NCBI RefSeq assembly: GCF_000379105.1
Contig: NZ_KB900609.1
Location: 1,637,985-1,701,984, forward strand
Length of the DNA: 64,000 nucleotides
Direction: 5' to 3'
Source of the DNA: Methylobacterium sp. WSM2598
GTDB taxonomy: Bacteria; Pseudomonadota; Alphaproteobacteria; Rhizobiales; Beijerinckiaceae
The notes under the pieces are model-generated. The model searched no databases, was not told the DNA's origin, and saw only the letters and a program-made list of their open reading frames with translations. A program made the translations under genes and the position numbers. Shown here piece after piece: positions 44,622 through 53,458 of this stretch (positions are counted from its first letter, which is position 1; every line of letters starts with the position of its first letter).

Positions 44622-45716
44622 CTACGCGGCCGGATAGGTCCGGCCCTTCCAGCTCGCCACCCCCGCCGGGCCGGGGCGCAGGAGCGCGTTCCACTGCAGG
44701 GCGAGCGTCAGCAGCACGCTGACCGGGTGCAGCGGCACCGTCCACCACGCCTCGCGCGCCTTCGCGGTCACCGCGACCCGCGTGGCGAGCGAGACCGTCG
44801 CGGCGGCGAGCGCGCCCGCGTCGCCGAGGGCGAGCAGCAGCCAGGGAAGAACCTGCCCGCCGAACAGGAGCAGCGTCCAGACCGGCAGCCCCCGCTTCGT
44901 CGCCATGCCCTCGTGCGCGTTCTTCGAGAAGCCGGCCCAGGCCTGGGCGAGCCCCGCATACATGCGGCAGGTCGCGAGCGGCGCCCCGTCGACGAGGTCG
45001 GTGCGCAGGCCCGCCCGCCGGAAGACCCGCGGCAGCTGCACGCCGTCGTGCAGGCTGGTGCGGATCGCCTCGTGCCCGCCCGCCGCCCGGTAGGCCGTCG
45101 CGTCGGCCAGCACCAGCTGCCCGCAGGCCGCGCCCAGCGCCGGGTGGTTGACGAGCCGGGCGAGCGGGACCGGCAGGTAGCCGAGGAGCAGGAAGTTGAT
45201 CATCGGCACGGTCAGCGCCTCGCCCAGGGTGCCGGTCACCTGCCGCGGCACGCCGCTCACCAGCCCGGCCCCGCCGCGGCGCGCCCGCGCCGCCAGCGCC
45301 GCCGCGGCGTCCGGAGCGAGGTGCACATCCGCGTCGATGAAGAGCAGGTGGTCGCCCCGCGCGGCCTCGGCGAGGCGCTGGCAGGCGTGGTTCTTCCCCG
45401 TCCAGCCGGGGGGAAGCGGCGGCACGCGCAGGAGGCGCAGCCGCGGATCCTCGGCGGCGCGCGCCGCCACGAGATCGGGCGTGCCGTCCGTCGAGTGATC
45501 GTCCGCCACCACCACCTCGACCGCCACCTGCCGGCTCGCCAGGGCCGCGGCGAGCGTCGCCGGCAGGTTGGCGGCCTCGTTGCGCGCCGGGATCAGGATC
45601 GAGACCAATCCCTCGCCCGGCTCCGGGCGCGGGGCGCGCAGGGACGCGAGGTTGCCGATGGCGAGCACCGCCGGGATCAGCGCCAGGACGAGGGCGAGGA
45701 GGGCCAGGAGCGTCAC
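44622..45716 (-). CDS. Family 2 glycosyltransferase, probably carotenoid-acid glycosyltransferase (CrtQ-like)
   Basis: A membrane-bound glycosyltransferase of 364 residues. An N-terminal helix (about 2-24) precedes the GT2 domain: VSILIPARNEAANLPATL, VVADDHSTDGTPDL and the metal-binding LLFIDADVHL. Two or three hydrophobic segments close the C-terminus (TLLLFGGQVLPWLLLALGDA and beyond). Its order after a carotenoid-type desaturase/oxidase and an acyltransferase matches the late steps of glycosylated C30 carotenoid synthesis, as with CrtQ of staphyloxanthin. The GTG start lies four bases from the acyltransferase stop. Confidence 0.82.
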   Translation of the reverse strand: MTLLALLALVLALIPAVLAIGNLASLRAPRPEPGEGLVSILIPARNEAANLPATLAAALASRQVAVEVVVADDHSTDGTPDLVAARAAEDPRLRLLRVPPLPPGWTGKNHACQRLAEAARGDHLLFIDADVHLAPDAAAALAARARRGGAGLVSGVPRQVTGTLGEALTVPMINFLLLGYLPVPLARLVNHPALGAACGQLVLADATAYRAAGGHEAIRTSLHDGVQLPRVFRRAGLRTDLVDGAPLATCRMYAGLAQAWAGFSKNAHEGMATKRGLPVWTLLLFGGQVLPWLLLALGDAGALAAATVSLATRVAVTAKAREAWWTVPLHPVSVLLTLALQWNALLRPGPAGVASWKGRTYPAA

Positions 45717-45720
45717 GGTC

Positions 45721-46518
45721 TCAGCCCTTGCCGTGGCCGGGCTCGAAGCGCCGCCCGGCGAGGGCGGCCGCGACCCGCCGCCCGAGATCGTAGATGCCCC
45801 CGACGCCGCGGCGTCCCTCGGTGAGGGCGACGAAGCGGGCCGGGTCGCGGCTCATCACGTCCGCGCTCAGCCGGTCGAGCACGCCCGTGAGCGCCCCCTC
45901 CAGCCGCTCCAGCCGCGCCGCGCGGGGCAGGGCGAGGAGGTCCCGGCCCGCGAGCGCCGGGCCGAAGGCCGCGAAGGCCTCGGCCCCCCGCTCGGACCAG
46001 AACGCGTATTCGAGGGCGAGGGGCAGGAACAGCGCGTCCGGCGCGACCTCGGGCAGGTGCGCCACACCCGGGCGCAGCCCGAGCGGCCGCTCGCGCACGT
46101 CGCTGAACCGGCCCTGCGCCGTGACCCAGAGCGCCCGCTCCTGGCGGGAGAGGATGCGGCGCGAGGCGGTGAGGAAGGCGGCGGCGCCCCGGCGCGAGGC
46201 CGGATCGACCCCGAAGGCGCCGATCCGCCCGAAGACGCCGTACTTCGCCAGCATCTGCGCGTCGAAGGGAGCGTAGCCCTCGCGGTCCGGGAAGCAGCGC
46301 TCGGCCAGCACGATGAGCACGGCGGCGTCCCACCAGGCCGGGTGGTTGCAGTAGACCACGAGCGGCCCGGGATGGCCGCGCAGGTCCGGCGCCCCCCAGC
46401 GGCTCAGGCGCAGCGCCGTGAGGTGGCGCCGCAGGTAGCGGTCGAAGTAGGCCGCCATGAAGCGCCACGCGAGGGCGGAGCGCCGACGCGTCGGGTCGTC
46501 CGGCCCGCGACCGCTCAC
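45721..46518 (-). CDS. Lysophospholipid/glycosyl acyltransferase-like protein (PlsC fold)
   Basis: A 265-residue acyltransferase. The catalytic NHPAWWD (His-x4-Asp form) is at about residues 67-73, followed by QMLAKYGVFGRIGAFGVDP and LWVTAQGRFSDVRERPLG, the substrate-binding blocks of the PlsC superfamily. The GTG at 46518 overlaps the desaturase stop (GTGA). In this setting it may esterify the sugar of a glycosyl carotenoid with a fatty acid, the role CrtO has in staphyloxanthin synthesis. That role is inferred from neighbours. Confidence 0.82.
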   Translation of the reverse strand: MSGRGPDDPTRRRSALAWRFMAAYFDRYLRRHLTALRLSRWGAPDLRGHPGPLVVYCNHPAWWDAAVLIVLAERCFPDREGYAPFDAQMLAKYGVFGRIGAFGVDPASRRGAAAFLTASRRILSRQERALWVTAQGRFSDVRERPLGLRPGVAHLPEVAPDALFLPLALEYAFWSERGAEAFAAFGPALAGRDLLALPRAARLERLEGALTGVLDRLSADVMSRDPARFVALTEGRRGVGGIYDLGRRVAAALAGRRFEPGHGKG

Positions 46519-48044
46519 GAGGCGGTCCGCAGGGCCTCGCCGCGGGCGTCCTGGTCCATGGCGTCGGCGGCGATCCAGCCCGACATCATCACCATCGGCA
46601 TGCCCGGGCCCGGATGCGCGGCCCCGCCCGCGAGGTAGAGGCCCTGCACGTCCCGCGAGCGGTTGCCCGGCTTGAACGCGCCCATGATCCGCCCGTGCGA
46701 GGCGAGGCCGTAGATCGCCCCGTTCAGCACCTTGTAGCGGGCGTGGATGTCGGCCGGGGTGAGGTGCCGCTCGACCACGATCCGCTCCTCGATGTCGTGC
46801 AGGCCGGCCGTCCGCTTGAGCTTGTCGAGGATCACCCTCCGGTAGGCCGGCAGCATCTGCGACCAGTCGTGGTGCGGGCGCAGGTAGGGCGTGTGGACCA
46901 GTACGTAGAGCGCCTCGCCGCCCGCGGGCGACACCGACGGGTCGGTGGCGCTCGGCGCCGCCAGGTAGGCGGTCGGGTCGGGGGCGGGCTCGCCCTTCCG
47001 GTAGATGGCGTCGAACTCCTCCTCCGGATCGCGCGAGAACACGAAGTCGTGATGGGCGAGGTGGTCGTAGCGCCTGCTGAGCCCGAGATAGAGCACCACG
47101 CCCGAGCAGGCCGGCTCGAAGCTCTTCTTCTCGTAGCTCCGGCCGACCTCGCCGCCGACGAGTTCGCGGTAGGTGCGCACCGAATCCATGTTCGAGATCA
47201 CGCGGTCGAAGCGCGCCACGCCCTCGCGGGTCCGCAGCCCCCGCACGGCGCCGTTCTCGATCGCGAGCCCCTCGACCTCGCTGTCGGGCTTCAGCACGGC
47301 GCCGAGTTCGGTGGCGAGCCTCATCAGCCCCTCGGCCACCGCGCGGGTGCCGCCCATCGGGTACCAGACCCCCTCGGCGGTCTGCATGTGCGCGATGGCG
47401 CAGAGCACGGCCGGTGCCCCGTAGGGCGAGGACCCGACATATTGCACGAAGTGATCGAGCATCTGGGCGAGCCGCGCGTCCCGCACCTTGCCCCGGATGG
47501 TGCTCGCGACCGAGGCATGCATGCGCAGGGACAGAACGTCGCGCAGCGTGCCGGGGTTCATGTTCGCGCGGATGTTGATCGTGTCGAACAGGTCCTCGAC
47601 CGGCTTCCAGAAGAAGAACCGCTCCGAGATCCCGTGCAGGTGCTCGGAGATGCCGATGAAGCGCTTGTAGCCCTCGCCGGCCCCGGCGCCGGGCACGAAG
47701 CGGTCCATGGATTCCGCCATGCGGGCGACGTTCTCGACGAGGTCGATGCGGCTGCCGTCGTCGAAGAAGCAGCGCCATTGCGGGTCGAGGCGGCGCAGGT
47801 CCATGTAGTCGTGCACGGAGCGTCCGGCCTCGCCGAAGATCCGCTCCAGCACGCGGGGCACCGTCAGGATGGTCGGCCCCATGTCGAAGCGGAAGCCGCC
47901 CTCGTGCAGCACCGCGGCCTTGCCGCCGATCCAGGAATTCTTGTCGTAGAGCGTGACCCTGTGGCCGCGCGCCGCCGCCACGCAGGCCGCTGCCAGCCCG
48001 CCCAACCCTCCGCCGACCACGGCGACCGCCGATCCAGAGCCCAT
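46515..48044 (-). CDS. Carotenoid desaturase/oxidase (CrtI/CrtN/CrtP family)
   Basis: An FAD-dependent enzyme of 509 residues. The N-terminal dinucleotide motif is VVGGGLGGLAAACVAAARGH, followed by LYDKNSWIGGKAAVLHEGGF and FDMGPTILTVP. The C-terminal end LYLAGGAAHPGPGMPMVMMS is the hallmark of bacterial carotenoid desaturases. Together with the two downstream genes it suggests a C30 (diapo) carotenoid tailoring operon. From sequence alone I cannot tell dehydrosqualene desaturase from the terminal oxidase. The ATG at 48044 was chosen; an adjacent GTG is possible. No squalene-forming hpnCDE genes are in the window. Confidence 0.88.
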   Translation of the reverse strand: MGSGSAVAVVGGGLGGLAAACVAAARGHRVTLYDKNSWIGGKAAVLHEGGFRFDMGPTILTVPRVLERIFGEAGRSVHDYMDLRRLDPQWRCFFDDGSRIDLVENVARMAESMDRFVPGAGAGEGYKRFIGISEHLHGISERFFFWKPVEDLFDTINIRANMNPGTLRDVLSLRMHASVASTIRGKVRDARLAQMLDHFVQYVGSSPYGAPAVLCAIAHMQTAEGVWYPMGGTRAVAEGLMRLATELGAVLKPDSEVEGLAIENGAVRGLRTREGVARFDRVISNMDSVRTYRELVGGEVGRSYEKKSFEPACSGVVLYLGLSRRYDHLAHHDFVFSRDPEEEFDAIYRKGEPAPDPTAYLAAPSATDPSVSPAGGEALYVLVHTPYLRPHHDWSQMLPAYRRVILDKLKRTAGLHDIEERIVVERHLTPADIHARYKVLNGAIYGLASHGRIMGAFKPGNRSRDVQGLYLAGGAAHPGPGMPMVMMSGWIAADAMDQDARGEALRTAS

Positions 48045-48147
48045 CACCGACGTCACTCCCCGGGGCGCGCCTCGCGGATGCGCGCGCCTCACCCAAAGCT
48101 AGGCCGCCCCGCGGGACGGTCAACGCTACACCGGGTCGCGCGGGGGC

Positions 48148-48690
48148 TCAGGGGGTGAGCCGGCCGATCACCGCCGGGGTCCCGTCCGGCCCGGCGCGCA
48201 GCACCACCACCTCGCCCTCGGCCGGCACGAGGCCGGTGAGCGCCGTGATGTTCACCTGGTGGGTGACGAGGGCCAGGATGCCGGGCCCCCGCCAGGCCGC
48301 GATCCGGGCGCGCACGGCGCGGCTCTGCGCCTCGCCGTCGCCCTGCGCGAAGACCGAATCGAGCGGCGGGAAGCCCTCGGCGCGGCCGAAGGCGAGGCGG
48401 GCGGTCTCCTGCGCCCGGCACCAGCGGCTCGCCAGCACCGCGCCGACCGCGATCCCGTGCCGGCGGAAGCCCTCGCCGATCTGCCGGGCCTGGGCGCGTC
48501 CCTCGTCCGAGAGGTTGCGCTGGGTCGCGCAATCGTCGAGCCGCAAGCCCGGCGGGTCGCCGAAGCCGGGCGCCCGGGCGTGGCGCAGGAGCGCGACGGT
48601 GCCGTCCCGCTTCAGGGCCGCCCAGGGATCCTCGCCCGCGAGGGCCGGCAGGCTCAGGACGACGAGCAGGGCGGGGAGGAGGCGCGGCAT
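48148..48690 (-). CDS. Exported histidine phosphatase family protein
   Basis: A 180-residue protein with a signal peptide (MPRLLPALLVVLSLPALAG). The catalytic phosphohistidine motif LLRHARAPG (His37) and the later second His in LALVTHQVNITAL place it in the branch-1-like histidine phosphatases. The segment LSDEGRAQARQIGEGF is also typical. Most members are cytoplasmic, so an exported form points to periplasmic dephosphorylation of an unknown substrate. It is divergent from the GST gene at 48900. Confidence 0.88.
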   Translation of the reverse strand: MPRLLPALLVVLSLPALAGEDPWAALKRDGTVALLRHARAPGFGDPPGLRLDDCATQRNLSDEGRAQARQIGEGFRRHGIAVGAVLASRWCRAQETARLAFGRAEGFPPLDSVFAQGDGEAQSRAVRARIAAWRGPGILALVTHQVNITALTGLVPAEGEVVVLRAGPDGTPAVIGRLTP

Positions 48691-48899
48691 GACGAGGACG
48701 ATCTCCGGTCGCGACGAGGACAGATAGGCGGGCAGGCGGAGATGTCGTCCTGCCGCGGGGCCGGCACGATCGCGCTCCCGGCGCGGGCGGGCCACCGGGT
48801 CGCGGCGCGTCCCATTCGCCCGCGCGATCGCGGTGATCACGGGATTTGGTTGGAGTGGCGGCCCCGCCGGTGCGATGGTCGCGCCGAAGGAGCCCGCCC

Positions 48900-49583
48900 G
48901 TGCCGACGCTCGTCATCGCCAACAAGGTCTACTCGTCCTGGTCCCTGCGGCCCTGGCTCGCGCTGCGGCACGCCGGCATCCCGTTCGACGAGGTGCTGAT
49001 CCCCCTCGACCAGCCCGACACGCGCGCGCGCATCCTCGCCCATTCGCCGGCCGGGCGGGTGCCGGTGCTGATCGACGGCGAGGTCACGGTCTGGGAGTCC
49101 CTCGCCATCCTCGAATACGCGGCCGAGCGCTGGCCCGAGGCCGGGATCTGGCCGGGAGAGCGCGCGGCGCGGGCCCACGCGCGGGCGATCTCGGCCGAGA
49201 TGCATTCCGGATTCCAGGCCCTGCGCGCCGCCCTGCCGATGAATCTCGGCCGCCGCTACGCCGCGCGGGACCGCGGCCCGGCCGTGGCGGCCGACGTCGC
49301 CCGCGTCACCGCGATCTGGCGCGACGCCCGCGCGCGCTTCGGTGCGGGCGGTCCCTTCCTGTTCGGGGCCTTCAGCGGGGCGGACGCGATGTTCGCCCCG
49401 GTGGTGACGCGCCTCGACACCTACGCGGTCGCGGTCGATCCGGAGGTTCGGGCCTACATGGAGGCGGTGCTGGGCCTGCCGGCCCTCGCGGCGTGGCGCG
49501 AGGCGGCCCTGCGCGAGCCCTGGATCGTTCCGGCGGACGAGCTGGACGAGGCGCCCGCCGCGACCCTGCGTCCGCAGCCCTGA
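48900..49583 (+). CDS. Glutathione S-transferase family protein
   Basis: A 227-residue GST. The N-terminal thioredoxin-like domain has IANKVYSSWSLRPWLALRHA, with the Ser pair that usually activates glutathione, and VPVLIDGEVTVWESLAILEY. The helical C-terminal domain starts at about residue 85 and has GPFLFGAFSGADAMFAPVV. The GTG at 48900 follows AAGGAG by eight bases. The likely role is detoxification by conjugation or reduction; no substrate is evident. Confidence 0.92.
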   Translation: MPTLVIANKVYSSWSLRPWLALRHAGIPFDEVLIPLDQPDTRARILAHSPAGRVPVLIDGEVTVWESLAILEYAAERWPEAGIWPGERAARAHARAISAEMHSGFQALRAALPMNLGRRYAARDRGPAVAADVARVTAIWRDARARFGAGGPFLFGAFSGADAMFAPVVTRLDTYAVAVDPEVRAYMEAVLGLPALAAWREAALREPWIVPADELDEAPAATLRPQP

Positions 49584-49602
49584 GCCCGGCCCGGCACCCG
49601 CC

Positions 49603-50790
49603 TCAGACGATCCGGCGCGAGACCAGCGTCAAGGCCGCCGCGAGCCCCGCCGCCGCGATGCCGGCGAGCACGGCCCAGGCCGGCCAGGCCGCCGCGGCAC
49701 CCTCGCCGAGGGCGCCCTGGAAGGCCTCGATCGCCCAGGCGTTCGGCGTGAACCAGCCGAGCGTCTGGAGCCACGGCGGCATCAGGAAGCGCGGCACCAT
49801 GCTGCCGCCGATCGCCGAGAGCAGCAGCACCCCGAAGGTCGAGACGAGATGCGCCTGCTGGCGCGTGCGCGCGGCCGCGCAGGCGGCGAGGCCGAGCCCG
49901 GCCGCCATGCCGGAGACCAGGATCCCGGTGACGAGCCAGGCCAGGAGGTTCGGCCCGACCGAGACGCCGTAGAGCAGGGAGGCCGCCGCGAAGATCAGGG
50001 CCCCCTGGCCGAGCCCCTGCGCGACCAGGAACAGGAACTTGCCGAGCACCACGACCGGCAGCCCGCCCGGCCCGGCCGCGAGCCGGTCGGCGATGCCGGA
50101 TTGGCGCTCCTCCACCAGCGAGAGCGCCCCCTGCATCGCCGCGAAGAGCAGGAACACCGCGGTGATCGCCCCCGCATAGTAGCCGACCCGGTCGTTGCTG
50201 CCCGCCCGCGCGGTGGTCGTCCGCTCGACCAGCGAGGCGAAGGAGAAGGCCTCGCGCTTGGCCCGGCTCTCCGCGAAGGTCTGGTCGAGGAAGGCCCGCT
50301 CGTCGGGGCCGATCTTGCCCGCCCGCTCCACGTCCGCGACGACCCGGGACAGCACCACGTCGGGCAGCGATTCGTTGAGCACGCGCTGCACTTGGCCGAG
50401 GGCGATCGGCGTCGCCAGCGCGCGGGCCGGGCTCTCCACCAGGAGGAGGGGCGCCGGCTGCCCGGTCCCCGCGCCGCCGCCCGCGAGGTCGGCGCGCAGC
50501 ACCAGCGCGACGTCCACCTCCCCGCGGCGCACCGCCGCCAGCGGGTCGCCGGTCAGCCGGCTCACCCGCAGCGCCGGGTCGCGCTCCAGCGCCGCGGCGA
50601 GGCGCTCGGTGCTGGCGGTCCGGGCGGCGTCGCTCAGGCCGAGATGGATGCGCACCCGGTCCCCGACCGCGCCGGAGAAGATCGCCGCGAAGACCGAGAA
50701 GATCACGGTCGGCAGCACGAAGGCCATGACCAGGGCGGCGCGGTCGCGCAGCAGGGTCAGGAGCATCACCCGGAAGGCGGCGGCGATCAT
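49603..50790 (-). CDS. ABC-2 type exporter permease
   Basis: A 395-residue permease of the YhhJ/YbhR type. One N-terminal helix ([21 protein letters not shown]) precedes a periplasmic region of about 180 residues and five C-terminal helices (about 215-390). The conserved [16 protein letters not shown] loop follows the second helix. It overlaps the ATPase gene by four bases, so both make an efflux complex. The substrate is unknown; related pairs export drugs, polysaccharide parts or lipids. No membrane fusion protein gene is adjacent. Confidence 0.9.
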   Translation of the reverse strand: MIAAAFRVMLLTLLRDRAALVMAFVLPTVIFSVFAAIFSGAVGDRVRIHLGLSDAARTASTERLAAALERDPALRVSRLTGDPLAAVRRGEVDVALVLRADLAGGGAGTGQPAPLLLVESPARALATPIALGQVQRVLNESLPDVVLSRVVADVERAGKIGPDERAFLDQTFAESRAKREAFSFASLVERTTTARAGSNDRVGYYAGAITAVFLLFAAMQGALSLVEERQSGIADRLAAGPGGLPVVVLGKFLFLVAQGLGQGALIFAAASLLYGVSVGPNLLAWLVTGILVSGMAAGLGLAACAAARTRQQAHLVSTFGVLLLSAIGGSMVPRFLMPPWLQTLGWFTPNAWAIEAFQGALGEGAAAAWPAWAVLAGIAAAGLAAALTLVSRRIV

Positions 50791-51743
50791 CGCGGCTCGG
50801 CCTCCGGCAGGGCGTGCGAGGCGCCGACGATGTCGAGGTAGAGCGCTTCGAGGCCCGGCTCCCTCACCCGGATCTCGCGCACCGGCACGCCCTTCTTGCG
50901 CAGGTAGGCGAGGAGCGCCGCCCCGTCCCGCCCGCCCGCCACCGCGTCGATCGCCCGCCAGGTCAGCGCGCCCGCCGGGTGGAAGCCCGCCGCCCGCAGC
51001 GCCGCCGCGGCGCCCGGCCCGGCCGGCTCGCCGAGCGCCGCCTCGTGCTCGGGCGGGCCGGCCCGGAGGGTGGAGAGCAGCGCGTCGAGGCGGCCCTCCA
51101 GGCGGATGCGCCCGTCGCGCAGGAAGGCGACCCGGTCGGCGAGGCGCTCGGCCTCGGCGAAATCGTGCGTGGCGATGAGGATCGCGGTCCCGCTCCGGCG
51201 CAGCCGCTCCAGCATGCCGTGGATCGCCGCCCGGGCGACCCGGTCGACGCCCTGGGTCGGCTCGTCGAGCAGGACCACGCGCGGCTCGGCGAGCAGCGCC
51301 GCCGCGATGTTGGTGCGCCGCTGGTAGCCGCCCGACAGGGTGCCGACGAGGCGGTCCGCCACCTCGGCGAGGCCCGTCCGCTCCACCGCCCGCGCCGCCG
51401 CCCGCGCCCGCTCCCCCCGCCCGAGCCCGGCGAGCCGCGCGAACACGTCGAGGTTCTCGGCCACGGTGAGGCGGGGATAGAGGGCGATCTCCTGCGGCAC
51501 CCAGCCGATCGCGCCGCGCACCGCCCGGTCCGCCGCCGGGTCCCGGCCGAGGATCCGCACGCTGCCGCGGGCCGGGGTGAGCCGCCCGGCGAGGAGCCGC
51601 ATCAGGCTGGTCTTGCCGGCGCCGTTCGGGCCGAGCAGCGCCAGGATCTCGCCGCCCGCGAGCGCGAGGTCGACGCCGTCGAGGACGGGCGTCCCGCGAT
51701 AGGCGAGGGCGAGATCCCGGGCGGACGCGGCGAGGAGGGACAC
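50787..51743 (-). CDS. ABC exporter ATP-binding protein
   Basis: A 318-residue ATPase for the neighbouring ABC-2 permease. Walker A is [12 protein letters not shown], the signature is [12 protein letters not shown] and Walker B is [12 protein letters not shown]; the H-loop is [11 protein letters not shown]. After the ATPase domain there is a C-terminal extension of about 100 residues, as found in drug and Nod-type exporters. The GTG at 51743 was chosen because the nearby ATG is in another frame. Confidence 0.92.
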   Translation of the reverse strand: MSLLAASARDLALAYRGTPVLDGVDLALAGGEILALLGPNGAGKTSLMRLLAGRLTPARGSVRILGRDPAADRAVRGAIGWVPQEIALYPRLTVAENLDVFARLAGLGRGERARAAARAVERTGLAEVADRLVGTLSGGYQRRTNIAAALLAEPRVVLLDEPTQGVDRVARAAIHGMLERLRRSGTAILIATHDFAEAERLADRVAFLRDGRIRLEGRLDALLSTLRAGPPEHEAALGEPAGPGAAAALRAAGFHPAGALTWRAIDAVAGGRDGAALLAYLRKKGVPVREIRVREPGLEALYLDIVGASHALPEAEPR

Positions 51744-51797
51744 GGCATGGCTCGACGGGAGGGGGGATGGGCCGGCGCTCCGGCGACGGTCCGCCCG

Positions 51798-53366
51798 TCA
51801 GCGGGCGCCCGGCTTGAGGGCGGAACCCGAGAAGTGCCCGGCATCGATCTCGGCCGGGCCGCGGGGCTGGAACCGGGCGGCGACCGCGTCGGCCGGCGCG
51901 GCGACGAGCCCGGCGGGCAGCGCGCCGCGCAGCGTCGTCCGGGTCTCGGAGAGCCGGACGCCGCCGCGCGGGGAGGCGGCCGGGTCCGCCGCGGCCGCGA
52001 ACAGCGCGCGCAGCTGCGCCTTCGCGTCGCCCGCCGCGGCCTCCGCGGCCGGGGAGCGCGCCGGTCGCGCCGGCAGGAGCGGCCCGAGGGCCGCCGGATC
52101 CGCGGAGGCCACCTGGACCGCGGCCGGCCGCGGCGGCGGCAGCGGCACGGCCACAAGGGCCTCGGCGAGGCCGGCGAATTCCACCGGGCGGCGCGGCGGC
52201 AGGGGGGCGCCGGCCGGCTCGGCCGCGGCCGGTTCCGGCGCGGCGGCCGCGCTCGCCGGGGCGGGCGCGGGCGGCGGGACGGCCGCCACCGGCGCGGGCG
52301 CGGGCGCGGCCGGGGGCGGCGGGCGCAGCAGCGCGGCGCGCGGGTCCGGCACCGGCGCGTAGGCCATGACCCCGCGGGTGCCGGCATCGTCCGCCGCCGC
52401 GCTCGCGAGGGCCACCGGGCGCACCCGGGCGGGGGCGGGAGGCGGCGCGGCCCCGCCGGCGGGCTTCGCCCCGCCGAACAGCATGCTGAAGAACTGCCCG
52501 ATCACGCTCGGGCTGTCCTCCTCGTCGAGGGCGGCGACCGCTTGGCTGTAGCCCATCACCGAGCCGCCGCGGGCGAGGATCTCGGCCTTCGCCACCTCGT
52601 AGCCCGGCATCTGGCGGCCGTCCCGCGGCAGGTGGACGGTGCGGCCGTCCGGGAACAGGCGGGCGAGTTGGTCGTAGGGCATGCGCGGCCAGGAGCGCAC
52701 CGAGCCGACGTCGAGATGCACGAAGGGATTGTAGGCGTGCGGGTACCAGCCGACGCCGCCGCGCTGCATCCGCATGCCGATCTCGCGGACCTGATCGACC
52801 GACACGTCGGACAGGTAGAAGTCCATCGCCTTGCCGAGCATGTGCTGGCTGTGCTCGGCGACGGCGCGGGAGCGGCGCCGCAGGGCGGCGTTGGTCTGCG
52901 GCGAGCGGTAGGCCGAGACCACGTGGATCGCGTCCTGCGAGCCGGTGGCGCGGTGCGCCTCCCAGACCACGTCGAAGAGCCGCGGATCCATCCGGGTCGG
53001 CTGGTCGATGCGCCAGTCGCGCAGGAGCCAGTTGAGCTGCTCCAGGGCGGCCCGGTCGTAGCGGCCATCGCGCTTGAACGTGACGGTCGCGTTCTCCTTG
53101 GTGTGCTCGTGGAAGATGGTGATCGTGCGGGTGTCGCCGTTGGCCACCGCGTCCTGGGTGCCGCGCGTGCCGCCGAGCAGGCCCGCCGCCACCGCGGCGG
53201 CGACGAGGCCGGTCCGGCGCAGGGCCCGTCGCGGCGTCTCGCAGCGGAGCCGGGCCTCACGGGAAGTCGCCGCCGGTCGGCGGCTGGTCCGCTGCGCTCG
53301 CACGTTCGTCTCCGCCCCCGCCGATGCCGCCGTCGCGGCCGCCATGGTGAACGCAGGGTTACCCAT
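51798..53366 (-). CDS. DUF882/YcbK-type M15 peptidase-like protein
   Basis: A 522-residue exported protein. A basic N-terminus and hydrophobic segment (about residues 53-66, [14 protein letters not shown]) suggest a long signal or anchor. The DUF882 domain (about 80-230) has [30 protein letters not shown] and [14 protein letters not shown], the zinc-ligand pattern of M15-type peptidoglycan peptidases. The last 250 residues are Ala/Pro-rich and look disordered. Methionines at 53366 and 53345 are both possible starts. It neighbours an L,D-transpeptidase gene, so a role in cell-wall remodelling fits. Confidence 0.88.
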   Translation of the reverse strand: MGNPAFTMAAATAASAGAETNVRAQRTSRRPAATSREARLRCETPRRALRRTGLVAAAVAAGLLGGTRGTQDAVANGDTRTITIFHEHTKENATVTFKRDGRYDRAALEQLNWLLRDWRIDQPTRMDPRLFDVVWEAHRATGSQDAIHVVSAYRSPQTNAALRRRSRAVAEHSQHMLGKAMDFYLSDVSVDQVREIGMRMQRGGVGWYPHAYNPFVHLDVGSVRSWPRMPYDQLARLFPDGRTVHLPRDGRQMPGYEVAKAEILARGGSVMGYSQAVAALDEEDSPSVIGQFFSMLFGGAKPAGGAAPPPAPARVRPVALASAAADDAGTRGVMAYAPVPDPRAALLRPPPPAAPAPAPVAAVPPPAPAPASAAAAPEPAAAEPAGAPLPPRRPVEFAGLAEALVAVPLPPPRPAAVQVASADPAALGPLLPARPARSPAAEAAAGDAKAQLRALFAAAADPAASPRGGVRLSETRTTLRGALPAGLVAAPADAVAARFQPRGPAEIDAGHFSGSALKPGAR

Positions 53367-53385
53367 AACCGTGAACGGACGGTTA
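53357..53385. promoter_or_regulatory. Overlapping small inverted repeats at the DUF882 gene start
   Basis: Two palindromes share a TAACC: GGTTA-CCCA-TAACC (53357-53370) and TAACCGT-GAACGG-ACGGTTA (53366-53385). A further TTAACCGT lies at 53424-53431. They overlap the proposed start codon and its upstream region and could be a repressor operator. No specific regulator is assigned. Confidence 0.3.
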
Positions 53386-53458
53386 CCGGCGCCCCGCGCC
53401 GCATTGGTCGCGAGGGGTAAGGCTTAACCGTGGCGAAAATCGGCCGGGGCGCGGGACC

